DNA of 57,597 bases from Prosthecobacter debontii (lineage in GTDB: Bacteria > Verrucomicrobiota > Verrucomicrobiia > Chthoniobacterales > Chthoniobacteraceae). The stretch covers positions 1 through 57,597 of the forward strand of contig CAMAUI010000011.1 in the NCBI GenBank assembly GCA_945861385.1, written 5' to 3'. Positions 35,927-44,662 of this stretch are shown here, one piece after another. Below the pieces are notes generated by a model. That model worked only from the letters and a program-made list of their open reading frames with translations, did no database searches and was not told where the DNA came from. The translations under genes were made by a program, and so were the position numbers. How positions within the stretch are numbered: the first letter of the stretch is position 1; each line of letters begins with the position of its first letter.

Positions 35927-38900
35927 ATGAGAATCATCCCGCTGTCCATTGCGTTTGCCGCCGTCATTTTTCCAGCGGCGCTTTTCCCCGCAGCCCCGCA
36001 GCCCGAAATGACACAGGCCGACGCTCCCGAGCCCCGGCCCGCGCAGGCTCCGGCCTCCATCGAGGTCGTACCGGCAGCGTTGAAACTCAGCGGCTCGCAC
36101 GACTACACGCAGGTGCTCGTCACGGCGCGATTTGCCGATGGCACCACGGTGGATGTCACCCGGTTCGCGAAGTTTTCGGTGGACGGGGCGGAAGTGTCGC
36201 CCGCCGGCGTCGTCACGCCGAAGGCGGACGGAAACGGGAAGCTGCGCGTCGAATTTTCCGGGAAGACGGCGGAGGCACCGATCACAGTGGAGCGCGTGAA
36301 GGAGGTGGGCACGGCGGATTTCATCCGCGATGTGAACCCCGTGATGACGAAGCTCGGCTGCAACGGCGGCACCTGCCACGGCGCGAAGGATGGCAAATTC
36401 GGCTTCAAGCTCTCGCTGCGCGGCTACGATCCGCTCTACGATGTGCGCTCGCTCAAGGACGACCTCGCCGGGCGCAGGCTGAATGTCGCATCCCCCGACG
36501 ACTCGCTCATGCTTCTCAAATCCACCGCCGGCGTCCCGCACGAGGGCGGCCAGCGGACAAAGGTTGGTGAGAAGTATTACGCAATCCTTCGCGCATGGAT
36601 CGCCGACGGTGCAAAGCTGGACACGAACGCGCCCCGCGTGACCGGGATCGAAGTCCTGCCCAAAAATCCCGTCGTCCAGCAGCCGGGCTCGCGCCAGCAG
36701 TTCCGCATCGTGGCGAAGTATTCCGACGGGCTGGTGCGCGATGTGACACAGGAGGCCTTCATCGAGAGCGGCAACGGCGACGTCGCCGCCGTGGTGCAGG
36801 ACGCAAACGGGCTCGTGAAGACGCTCCGCCGCGGCGAGGCACCGGTGCTTGCCCGCTTCGAGGGCAGCTACGCCGCGACCACGATCACCGTGATGGGCGA
36901 CCGCACCGGCTTCACATGGCAGCCGCCGGAGACATGGGGCCGCATTGATGAACTCGTCGCCGCGAAATGGCAGCGGATGAAAATCCTGCCCAGCGGCCTT
37001 TGCAGCGATTCTGATTTCATCCGCCGGGTGTACCTCGATCTCACGGGACTCCCGCCGACCGTCGAGCAGCTCCGCGCATTTCTCGCCGACACCGCTCCCC
37101 TGCGCGAAAAACGCGATGCGCTCATCGAGAGGCTCATCGGCTCGCCGGAATTTGTGGAGCACTGGACGAACAAGTGGTGCGACATGTTGCAGGTGAACTC
37201 GAAGTTCCTCGGCGGCGGCGTGGGAGCATTGCGCGAGTGGATCAAAAAGCAGGTCGCGGCCAACACCCCTTACGACCAGTTCGTCCACGAGATCCTCACC
37301 GCCAGCGGATCGAACAAGGCGAACCCCGCGGCCGGTTACTGGAAAATCCTCAACGAGCCCGCAGCCGCGATGGAGAACACCACGCACCTTTTCCTCGGCA
37401 CCCGCTTCAACTGCAACAAATGCCACGACCATCCCTTCGAGCGGTGGACGCAGGACCAGTACTACAAGCTTGGCGCCTACTTCGCGCAGGTCGCCCTCAA
37501 GGCGGACCCGCAGGGCGGCGGTGGAAAAGTCGGCGGCACGGACGTGGAAAAAGCGCGCCCTCTTTATGAAATCGTGGACGACCAGCCCGAGGGCGAAATG
37601 ATCCACCAGCGCACGAACAAGGTCGCCGAGCCGGGGTTCCCCTACCCCGCGGCATTCAAGCCCGAGGGCACGCGCCGGCAGCAGCTCGCCTCATGGATCA
37701 CCTCCGCCGACAACCGCTATTTCGCCCCCAGCTACGTGAACCGCCTGTGGGGCTATCTCCTCGGCGCAGGCATCATCGAGCCGCTGGACGACATCCGCGC
37801 CGGCAACCCGCCGGGCAACCCCGAGCTGCTGGATTTTCTCGCGCAGGAATTCGTCCGCTCCAAGTTCGATGTGCGCCAAATTTTCCGCATCATCTGCAAG
37901 TCACGCACCTACCAGCTCGATGTCGGCACGAACCGCTGGAATGAGGACGACAAGAGCAACTACTCCCATGCGCTTGCCCGCCGGCTCCCCGCCGAAGTGC
38001 TCTACGACAGCATTCTCCATGTCACCGGCGCCCCTTCCCGCCTTCCCGGCGGAGTCCGCGCCGCCATGCTTTCCGATGCCCTGTCCGACCTCCCGAGCGG
38101 CTTCCTCGCGAATGCGGGGCGCCCGCCCCGCGAAAGTTCCTGCGAATGCGAGCGCAGCAGCGAACTGCGCCTCGGCAGCGTGATGGCCCTGCTCAGCGGG
38201 CCCGCCGTCTCCGACGCCATCGGCGACCCGAACAGCGCCATCCCCAAGCTCGTCGCCGCCCAGCCGGACGACGCAAAGCTCGTGGATGAGCTTTTCATGC
38301 GCGTGATCAACCGCCCCGCGAAGGACAGCGAAATCCAAAAGACCATCGCCGCATGGACCGCGCTGGACAAAGACCACGCCGGCATGATCGCCGCGCTGGA
38401 TGCGAAGGAAAAGGAACAGCTCGCCGCCAATTCAAAAGCGGAGGCCGCCCGGCTCGCCGCCATTGATGCCGCGAAAAAGGAACTCGCACGCTACGAGGCC
38501 GAGATCGAAAGCAAGCTCACCGATGACGAGCGCAACAAAAAGGCGGAGAGAGCAGCAGCAGCCGCAGCAATCGCCGATTACGAGAAAACGAAATACGCCG
38601 CCGCGCTCGCCCGCTTCATCGAGACCACAACCCCGCAGGCAAACCCCACCGGCTGGCATCCGCTCAACGCCGCCGACTTCCGCGCCACAGGTGATAACAT
38701 CCTCGAAAGGCAGCCAGACGGCTCGTTCCGCGTCACTGGCAACCGTGCGAACGCGACCGATTACGTCGTCAAATTCGACACGAAACTCGCGGGCATCACC
38801 GGCATCATGCTGGAAGTCCTGCCCACGACCGGCGAATCGAACCTCGGCCCCGGCCGCGCGCCGGACGGCAATTTCGTCCTCACGGAGATCGCCTTGAAAA

Positions 38901-39556
38901 CCGGCGCCCACGGCACCGGCGCCAACCCGGTGGACGTGCGTTTCACCAAGGCCATCGCCGACTACAGCCAGCCGGAGTTCCCCGCCGCCGCCGCCATTGA
39001 TGGAGCCCGCGCCGATGGCAACAACGGCTGGGGCATCGCGGGCGCGCTCGGCCAGCCCCACCAGCTCGCACTCACTTTGGAAAAACCAATCGGCAACGCC
39101 GCGCAGGGCGTCCGCCTTCGCGTCGAGCTTCACCAGCCGCGCGCAGGAGGCTTTTCCATCGGGCGCTTCCGCCTGTGGGCGACCACCTCACCCGGCCCCG
39201 TGCAGCCCGGCTTCCCCGTCGCTGTCGTCGAAGCCCTCAGAAAACCGGCCACCGCCCGCACCGCCGCCGACCGCGCCGCGCTCGACAGCTACTGGAAAGA
39301 GAACGACCCCGAGCTTCGCCGGCACCGCCTCGCGCTGTTGCAAAAGCAAGGCCCCGCCCCGGTGGATCCCGGCATCGCCCAACGCCGCGCAACCATCGCC
39401 GCCGCCGAGGCGCCACTCAAACTGGACCCGGGACTCCTCCAGCTCCGTGCCGATGTCGAGCAGAGCAAAGCCCAGCTCACCAACCGCCGCCTCACCGCCG
39501 CGCAGGACCTCGTCTGGGCGCTCGTGAACAACCCGGCGTTCCTGTTCAACCGCTGA
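35927..39556 (+). CDS. Large secreted PSD1-type protein (Ig-like, heme-like Cys motif, DUF1549, DUF1553)
   Basis: A 1209-residue exported protein with a signal peptide (MRIIPLSIAFAAVIFPAALF). In order: a bacterial Ig-like domain (about 43-125), the segment LGCNGGTCHGAKDGKFGF (C145, C150, H151), a second Ig-like domain (about 225-300), DUF1549 (about 330-530, with FIRRVYLDLTGLPPT and NCNKCHDHPFERWTQDQYY), and DUF1553 (from about 570, RRQQLASWITSADNRYFAPS and on). A long charged helix and a beta-rich insertion (ITGIMLEVLPTTGESNLGPGR) complete it. The family is a hallmark of Planctomycetes and Verrucomicrobia, with a proposed cytochrome-like role at the cell surface. The usual DUF1501 partner gene does not follow. 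Confidence 0.9.
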   Translation: MRIIPLSIAFAAVIFPAALFPAAPQPEMTQADAPEPRPAQAPASIEVVPAALKLSGSHDYTQVLVTARFADGTTVDVTRFAKFSVDGAEVSPAGVVTPKADGNGKLRVEFSGKTAEAPITVERVKEVGTADFIRDVNPVMTKLGCNGGTCHGAKDGKFGFKLSLRGYDPLYDVRSLKDDLAGRRLNVASPDDSLMLLKSTAGVPHEGGQRTKVGEKYYAILRAWIADGAKLDTNAPRVTGIEVLPKNPVVQQPGSRQQFRIVAKYSDGLVRDVTQEAFIESGNGDVAAVVQDANGLVKTLRRGEAPVLARFEGSYAATTITVMGDRTGFTWQPPETWGRIDELVAAKWQRMKILPSGLCSDSDFIRRVYLDLTGLPPTVEQLRAFLADTAPLREKRDALIERLIGSPEFVEHWTNKWCDMLQVNSKFLGGGVGALREWIKKQVAANTPYDQFVHEILTASGSNKANPAAGYWKILNEPAAAMENTTHLFLGTRFNCNKCHDHPFERWTQDQYYKLGAYFAQVALKADPQGGGGKVGGTDVEKARPLYEIVDDQPEGEMIHQRTNKVAEPGFPYPAAFKPEGTRRQQLASWITSADNRYFAPSYVNRLWGYLLGAGIIEPLDDIRAGNPPGNPELLDFLAQEFVRSKFDVRQIFRIICKSRTYQLDVGTNRWNEDDKSNYSHALARRLPAEVLYDSILHVTGAPSRLPGGVRAAMLSDALSDLPSGFLANAGRPPRESSCECERSSELRLGSVMALLSGPAVSDAIGDPNSAIPKLVAAQPDDAKLVDELFMRVINRPAKDSEIQKTIAAWTALDKDHAGMIAALDAKEKEQLAANSKAEAARLAAIDAAKKELARYEAEIESKLTDDERNKKAERAAAAAAIADYEKTKYAAALARFIETTTPQANPTGWHPLNAADFRATGDNILERQPDGSFRVTGNRANATDYVVKFDTKLAGITGIMLEVLPTTGESNLGPGRAPDGNFVLTEIALKTGAHGTGANPVDVRFTKAIADYSQPEFPAAAAIDGARADGNNGWGIAGALGQPHQLALTLEKPIGNAAQGVRLRVELHQPRAGGFSIGRFRLWATTSPGPVQPGFPVAVVEALRKPATARTAADRAALDSYWKENDPELRRHRLALLQKQGPAPVDPGIAQRRATIAAAEAPLKLDPGLLQLRADVEQSKAQLTNRRLTAAQDLVWALVNNPAFLFNR

Positions 39557-39616
39557 CCGGTTGCGAAGCCCGCAGCTCTCAGCCGGATTCAGTGGATTGC
39601 GGTGGTGCGTGCGCAT

Positions 39617-39740
39617 CCGTGGCTGCGACGCCCTCGTCGTCCCGATACATCGGGATCCCTGCGGCGCCCCCGCCGCAGGAATCGGCAGGAACCGAGCGGT
39701 GCGGCTGATGAACCCCGCGACGAGGGCGTCGCAGCCACGG
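39617..39740. repeat. Palindromic element with 23-bp perfect terminal arms
   Basis: 39617-39639 is the exact reverse complement of 39718-39740. Between them lie two further hairpins: CCCGATACATCGGG (39641-39654) and a 9-bp stem 39658-39666 with 39671-39679. It sits between two convergent genes, has no coding potential and no visible target duplication. REP/MITE-like; may also end transcription. Confidence 0.8.
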
Positions 39741-39784
39741 ACACTCCGACCTCGCTATTCCGAACTGCATCGTTCCGGCTCAGT

Positions 39785-40684
39785 TCACAAACCATGCACC
39801 CCCGCTGCGAGGAAATCCCCAGGCACGGGGGCGGTGAAATCCAGCCGGCGCCCAGCGCGCGGATGGGCAAAGCCGAGCTTCCACGCGTGGAGCATCTGGC
39901 GCTGAAATGGCCCGCGTTTTCCATAGACGTCGTCGCCGAGAATGGGATGGCCGAGGTGTTTCAGGTGGACGCGGATCTGGTGGGTGCGGCCGGTGTGAAG
40001 CGTGCATTCGACGAGCGTGCCGCACGGAAGTTCCGCCAGCACGCGCCAGCTTGTGCGCGCCTCGCGGCCCTTGCCGGCCCTGAGCACGGCCATTCGCTGC
40101 CGGTGTACCGGATGCCGCCCGATGGGCGCATTCACTTCGCCGCTTGTGGCCGCAAATTTTCCGGCTGCGAGCGCGAGGTAGATTTTGGTGACTTCGCGCC
40201 CGGCAAACTGCCGCACGAGCGACTGGTGCGCGTGATCATTTTTCGCGGCCACGAGGCAGCCGCTCGTCTCCTTGTCCAGCCGGTGGACGATGCCGGGGCG
40301 CTCGACGCCGCCGATGCCGCTGAGGCCCTCGCAGTGGTGCAGCAGTGCATTCACCAGCGTTCCGGTCGCATGGCCTGCCGCGGGATGCACGACGAGTCCC
40401 GGCGGCTTGTTGAGCACGATGATGTCATCGTCCTCGAACAACACATCGAGCGCGATGTCCTCGGCATGCGCCGTATCCGGTGAGGGCGGCGGCTCGGTGA
40501 GCACGATGCGTTCGCCGCCCCGGAGTTTCGCGCCCGGCTTCACGGCGCGCCCGTCCACCGTCACATGTCCGCTGAGAATGAGCGCCTGGAGCCGCGAGCG
40601 CGAAAGCTCCGGCGCGCGCGGCGGAAGGAAGTGATCGAGCCGCGTGCCCTTGTCGTCCGGCCCGGCGGAAAACTCACGCGCCAT
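39785..40684 (-). CDS. rluD: RluD/RluA-family rRNA pseudouridine synthase
   Basis: Start at the ATG at 40682-40684 (MAREFSAGPDDKGTRLDHFL), giving 299 residues. An S4 RNA-binding domain (SRSRLQALILSGHVTVDGRAVKP) is followed by the catalytic domain with D137 in GIVHRLDKETSGCLV and TGRTHQIRVHLKHLGHPILGDDVYG. The S4 plus RluA layout fits RluD (23S rRNA 1911/1915/1917). It starts 5 bp after the end of the upstream glycosidase–glycosyltransferase gene, so the two are coupled. Confidence 0.92.
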   Translation of the reverse strand: MAREFSAGPDDKGTRLDHFLPPRAPELSRSRLQALILSGHVTVDGRAVKPGAKLRGGERIVLTEPPPSPDTAHAEDIALDVLFEDDDIIVLNKPPGLVVHPAAGHATGTLVNALLHHCEGLSGIGGVERPGIVHRLDKETSGCLVAAKNDHAHQSLVRQFAGREVTKIYLALAAGKFAATSGEVNAPIGRHPVHRQRMAVLRAGKGREARTSWRVLAELPCGTLVECTLHTGRTHQIRVHLKHLGHPILGDDVYGKRGPFQRQMLHAWKLGFAHPRAGRRLDFTAPVPGDFLAAGVHGL

Positions 40685-40689
40685 GGTGT

Positions 40690-43260
40690 TCACTTTGCGG
40701 CCTTCGGCCTGGCGCGATCGCCGCTGACGCGCTCGAGGCCGTGGAGCTGCGCGGAGTGGATGAGAAGGTGGGCGACGCGACGCTTCAGCCGCCGTGCGCG
40801 GATGAGCAGCCACAATACGAACAGCGCGTAGATCGCCCACAACCATGCGTCACGGTTGCTGGTGAAAACCTGCCGATACACGAGGGCGGTGAGCGAAATC
40901 GCGTTCAGCATGAACGTCGTGGGCACCATGTGGTGCCTCAGGCGGGCGCGTGTGAGGCATTTTGGGCCGCCGTGATATTCGGTCACGGTCTTGATGCTCA
41001 CGCTCCACCAAAGCGTTCCATAGACGAGCACATCCCATGTTTTCCAGCCGGTGTCCGTGGAATAACGCCAGCCCTCCTTTTCGAGCAGCGCGAAAACTTC
41101 CGGGAGCAGCACCTCGCGCCCCTTTCCCTCCTCGTTCCAAAAATCCAGCCGCGTGATTCCTCCCCGGAGCGCCTCGTGTGCGACACCCTCCTCCGGCGAG
41201 CGGACCACGGCGCCGGGCGTGCGCTTGAATTTGAGCCACGTGAAATAACGCGCCCAGCCGCGCCCGAGCGGCTGCATCATCGCGAGAAACGCCACCAGCA
41301 GCCGTGCACGGATCGTGTCGTACTTGGGCTCGATGCGGACATTCACCATCCAGCTCAGCGAGACGCTCACCGTCCCGAGCAGCATCAGCACGGGCACGAT
41401 CCTCAGCCATTGCAGCGGGATGCCGATGAAGCCGACGAACAGCGTGAGCGCGATCCACTCGATGCTGCTAAGATACGCCGCGATCTGCGACACTTGCGCC
41501 GGGTAGAGCGATTGGAAAAGCCCCTGCCCGAACACCCCGTGATAAATCAGCGGCTTGCTGAACCACCACGTCAGCCGCGGAGCCCCGTAGATCTGCCCCT
41601 TCCATTTCGCCGTCCCGGTCGGGCCGAAAAAGATGAGGTGCTTGAATCGCAGCAGCGCCTCCGCCTCGCCGTAGCCCTCCTGCTGCGAGCGAAACGCCCG
41701 CAGCGTGAACCGCCGGTAGTGCCACACGATCGCACTCGGCGAAAACGCCACGACCCCGCCCGCCGTCTGGAGGCGCCAGCAAAAATCCACGTCGTCCCCC
41801 GCCTTGCGGTACTCGGGATCGAAACCGCCCGTGCGATCGAATGCCCAGCGCCAGAACGCCATGTTGCATCCCGGCACATGCTCCGCGACCACATCGCTCA
41901 GCAGCACATGGCTCGGGCCGCCCGGCGCCGCGGCCACCGCGGCCTGCACCCAGTTGACCGCCGGCGGCGAGATGTTCGGCCCGCCCACGCCGGCGTAGTC
42001 GCCGCTGAGCAGCGAGCCGACGAGGTAATACAGCCAGTCCTCATCAGGCATGCAGTCGCTGTCCGTATAGGCCACCACCTCGCCCGACGACGCCCGTGCG
42101 CCTTCATTGCGCGCAAAGGAAAGCCCCATGTTTTTCTGCGCCACGCTCACGAATGCCGGCACCTCCCGCGCGCCTCGCTCGGAGATCCAACGCTTCACCA
42201 CCTCCTGCGTGTTGTCCTTCGAGCCATCGTCCACGAGCACGATCTCGAAATTGGGATACCTCACCTGATCGAGCGCGCGCAGGCAGTCGCCGAGCGTCTG
42301 CGCGCCATTGTAGCTGCACACCACCACGCTCACCCGCGGGTAGCGCGGAAGCGGGACGCGCTCGGTGATGGCCCCGTCGCCCGCGAGCTTTTTTTGCAGG
42401 ACGTGGAAGACTTTCTTCGGCCTGCGATCCCGCGTCACGAGCCCGAATTCCCAGTCCGTGATCTCATGCCCGCCGGTGAACCACTCGTCCGTCCACGCAA
42501 AGAAAATCGTCCCCGCCGCGCCGCCATGCACCACCACGTCGAGATGCCAGTCGAGGATTTCCGCCTGCCGGTCCTCGCCATTCCGCAGCGTGTCCAGGCC
42601 GAATTCTCCGAGGATCAGCGGCTTTTCCTCGGCGATGTTTTGCAGCCGCGCGAGGTAGCGCTCGAAATCCAGACGCCGCTCGAGGTACACGTTGAACGAC
42701 AGAAAATCCACGTTCGCAGGCACGAGATACTCCGTCGGCGGAAAGCTCGCGTAGCTGTAGAGCGGACGCGGATCCGCGGCGCGCGCGACATCAATCAACT
42801 TCTCGAGGAACCGCCGCACGTTCGCCGCGCCGAGCCAGCGCGTGATCGTCGTCGGCACCTCGTTCCCCACGAGATACGCGAAGATCGCGGGATGCCCCTT
42901 GTTTTTCCCGACCGTCTCGCGCACGACCTGCGTGATCTGGCGGCGGAGCGCGCGTGAATTCAAAAACTCCACATGCTGCGTCCACGGAATGCTCACCAGC
43001 ACGCGCAACCCGTGCGACGCCGCCAGGTCGAGCAGCCACCGCGGCGGGACGTGATACACGCGGATGAGATTGATCCCCAGCTCGCGCATCTGCGCGAAGT
43101 CCCTCGCGGCCTGCTCCGGCGTGCTGGTGAAATCACCGTCCGCATTCAGCTTGAACGGCCCGTACGTCACGCCCTTGAGGAACCACTTCCGGTCTCCCTC
43201 GAAGAAAAACTTTGCGCGAACGCGGATTGGCGGCAGTTCGGTGACTGTGGTGTCGGGCAT
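40690..43260 (-). CDS. Fusion of a glycoside hydrolase-like TIM barrel and a GT2 membrane glycosyltransferase
   Basis: An 856-residue protein. Residues of about 15-290 are a GH2/GH5-type (clan A) TIM barrel opening with FFFEGDRKWFLKGVTYGPF; the two acids are E134 in LVGNEVP and E219 in PLILGEFGLDT. From about 308 follows a GT2 domain: SVVVCSYNGAQTLGDCLRAL, DDGS (344-347), TDSD (399-402), GCNMAFWRWAFDR and GDDVDFCWRLQ. At least three membrane helices at about 595-650 and two near 780-830 anchor it, so this is a polysaccharide synthase-like protein carrying its own glycosidase or transglycosidase. No signal peptide. Likely product: an exopolysaccharide or beta-glucan; not provable here. Confidence 0.8.
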   Translation of the reverse strand: MPDTTVTELPPIRVRAKFFFEGDRKWFLKGVTYGPFKLNADGDFTSTPEQAARDFAQMRELGINLIRVYHVPPRWLLDLAASHGLRVLVSIPWTQHVEFLNSRALRRQITQVVRETVGKNKGHPAIFAYLVGNEVPTTITRWLGAANVRRFLEKLIDVARAADPRPLYSYASFPPTEYLVPANVDFLSFNVYLERRLDFERYLARLQNIAEEKPLILGEFGLDTLRNGEDRQAEILDWHLDVVVHGGAAGTIFFAWTDEWFTGGHEITDWEFGLVTRDRRPKKVFHVLQKKLAGDGAITERVPLPRYPRVSVVVCSYNGAQTLGDCLRALDQVRYPNFEIVLVDDGSKDNTQEVVKRWISERGAREVPAFVSVAQKNMGLSFARNEGARASSGEVVAYTDSDCMPDEDWLYYLVGSLLSGDYAGVGGPNISPPAVNWVQAAVAAAPGGPSHVLLSDVVAEHVPGCNMAFWRWAFDRTGGFDPEYRKAGDDVDFCWRLQTAGGVVAFSPSAIVWHYRRFTLRAFRSQQEGYGEAEALLRFKHLIFFGPTGTAKWKGQIYGAPRLTWWFSKPLIYHGVFGQGLFQSLYPAQVSQIAAYLSSIEWIALTLFVGFIGIPLQWLRIVPVLMLLGTVSVSLSWMVNVRIEPKYDTIRARLLVAFLAMMQPLGRGWARYFTWLKFKRTPGAVVRSPEEGVAHEALRGGITRLDFWNEEGKGREVLLPEVFALLEKEGWRYSTDTGWKTWDVLVYGTLWWSVSIKTVTEYHGGPKCLTRARLRHHMVPTTFMLNAISLTALVYRQVFTSNRDAWLWAIYALFVLWLLIRARRLKRRVAHLLIHSAQLHGLERVSGDRARPKAAK

Positions 43261-43312
43261 GAAAGCGGCGCGGTTCTAGCGGGCTCTCACCGCGCCTGCA
43301 AGCGGGACGCCA

Positions 43313-44509
43313 TCATCGCTTCGCTCCACAGCCGCCCTCCAGCACCGGCTCCTCCCCCGTGTCCACCGCAGCCGCATGCACACGGGGAAAGACAACCGCC
43401 TTCTGCCGTGCGATCCATCCGCCGCCGAGCACCTCGTCGCCATCGTAGCAGACTGCGGCCTGGCCGGGGGTGACAGCGCGTTGGGGCTCGCTGAGCTTCA
43501 CGCGCGCCTCGCCATTCTCGCCGGGGAAAACCGTCGCCCGCACCAGCGGCGCCGAGTAGCGGATCTTCACGAGCGCATCGAACGGCCTGTCCTCGCCACG
43601 ATGCCACGTCGCGTGCGTCACGGTGAATTCATCGCACCAGAGATCCCCCGCCTCGCCGACCACCACCGTCGCCGTCGCCGGATCAATATCCACCACGTAG
43701 CGCGGCGTCGCCGAGCCGCCGGGCAGCCCCTTCCGCTGGCCGATCGTGAAAAGCTCGATCCCCTCGTGCGCGCCGAGGTCATTGCCCGCCGTGTCCCGCA
43801 TCCGCCCCGGATGAAACTCCTCCGCGCCCATGTGCGAACGCAGGAACGCCTTGTAGTCATTCCCCGGCACGAAACAAATCTCCTGGCTGTCCTCCTTGTC
43901 CGCCGTCTTCAGCCCCAACTCCCTTGCCAGCGCCCTTATCTCCGTCTTCTCCATCGCGCCGAGTGGCAGCAGCACACGGCGGAGCTGCGCCTGCCGCAGG
44001 CTGAAAAGAAAATAGCTCTGATCCTTGCGCGGATCGCGCCCGCGACGAAGCACCGTCCGCTCCGGCCAATGCTCGGCGATCGCGTAATGCCCCGTCGCGA
44101 TGTACTCCGCCCCGATCGCCTTCGCCTTCCCCCACAAGTTGCCAAACTTCACCTTCTCATTGCACATCACGCACGGATTCGGCGTCCGCCCGGCCTTGTA
44201 CTCGGCGGCGAAGTAATCAATCACCGTGCGCTCGAAGTTCACCGCCTCATCCACCACGTAATGAGGAACGCCCAGCGCATGTGCAACGCTCCGCGCATCG
44301 GCGATCGCCTGCGGCCCGCAACACTTGTCCTCCGCCCGCGAGATGCAATCCTGCGGCCACACCTTCATCGTCACCCCGATCACGTCGTACCCCTCCTTCT
44401 TTAAAAGATACGCCGCCACAGACGAATCCACCCCGCCCGACATCCCCACGACCACACGCGTCCCCCGCGCGGGAATGGTCGGCTGGCTGTCGTTGGAAAA
44501 TGGCGGCAT
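43313..44509 (-). CDS. mnmA: tRNA-specific 2-thiouridylase
   Basis: Start at the ATG at 44507-44509, giving 398 residues; a GTG seven codons upstream (44530) is possible. The PP-loop is GMSGGVDSSVAAYLL. The catalytic cysteine pair is C113 in TPNPCVMCNEKVKF and C212 in DSQEICFVPGNDY, with ISRAEDKCCG characteristic of the family. The enzyme makes the 2-thio group of wobble uridine in tRNA for Lys, Glu and Gln. The window also encodes tRNA-Glu(UUC), one of its substrates. Confidence 0.95.
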   Translation of the reverse strand: MPPFSNDSQPTIPARGTRVVVGMSGGVDSSVAAYLLKKEGYDVIGVTMKVWPQDCISRAEDKCCGPQAIADARSVAHALGVPHYVVDEAVNFERTVIDYFAAEYKAGRTPNPCVMCNEKVKFGNLWGKAKAIGAEYIATGHYAIAEHWPERTVLRRGRDPRKDQSYFLFSLRQAQLRRVLLPLGAMEKTEIRALARELGLKTADKEDSQEICFVPGNDYKAFLRSHMGAEEFHPGRMRDTAGNDLGAHEGIELFTIGQRKGLPGGSATPRYVVDIDPATATVVVGEAGDLWCDEFTVTHATWHRGEDRPFDALVKIRYSAPLVRATVFPGENGEARVKLSEPQRAVTPGQAAVCYDGDEVLGGGWIARQKAVVFPRVHAAAVDTGEEPVLEGGCGAKR

Positions 44510-44662
44510 TTGTTGCGAAGGTGCGGACACTTGCCCGCTGCGCCCTGCCGCTCAACAGATTTCTCGCTGCCGGATTTGTGATTGAGCGCAGCGCACCCGT
44601 CCCACGATAGTCCGCCATGCTTCCGCTGCCACCACTCCGCATGCCTCGTGCAATCCGCTAGC

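Noticed and set aside
40741-42957. A 738-codon plus-strand frame over the glycosidase–glycosyltransferase gene
   Set aside because: Low-complexity Arg/His/Pro text; the minus-strand protein has complete active sites.
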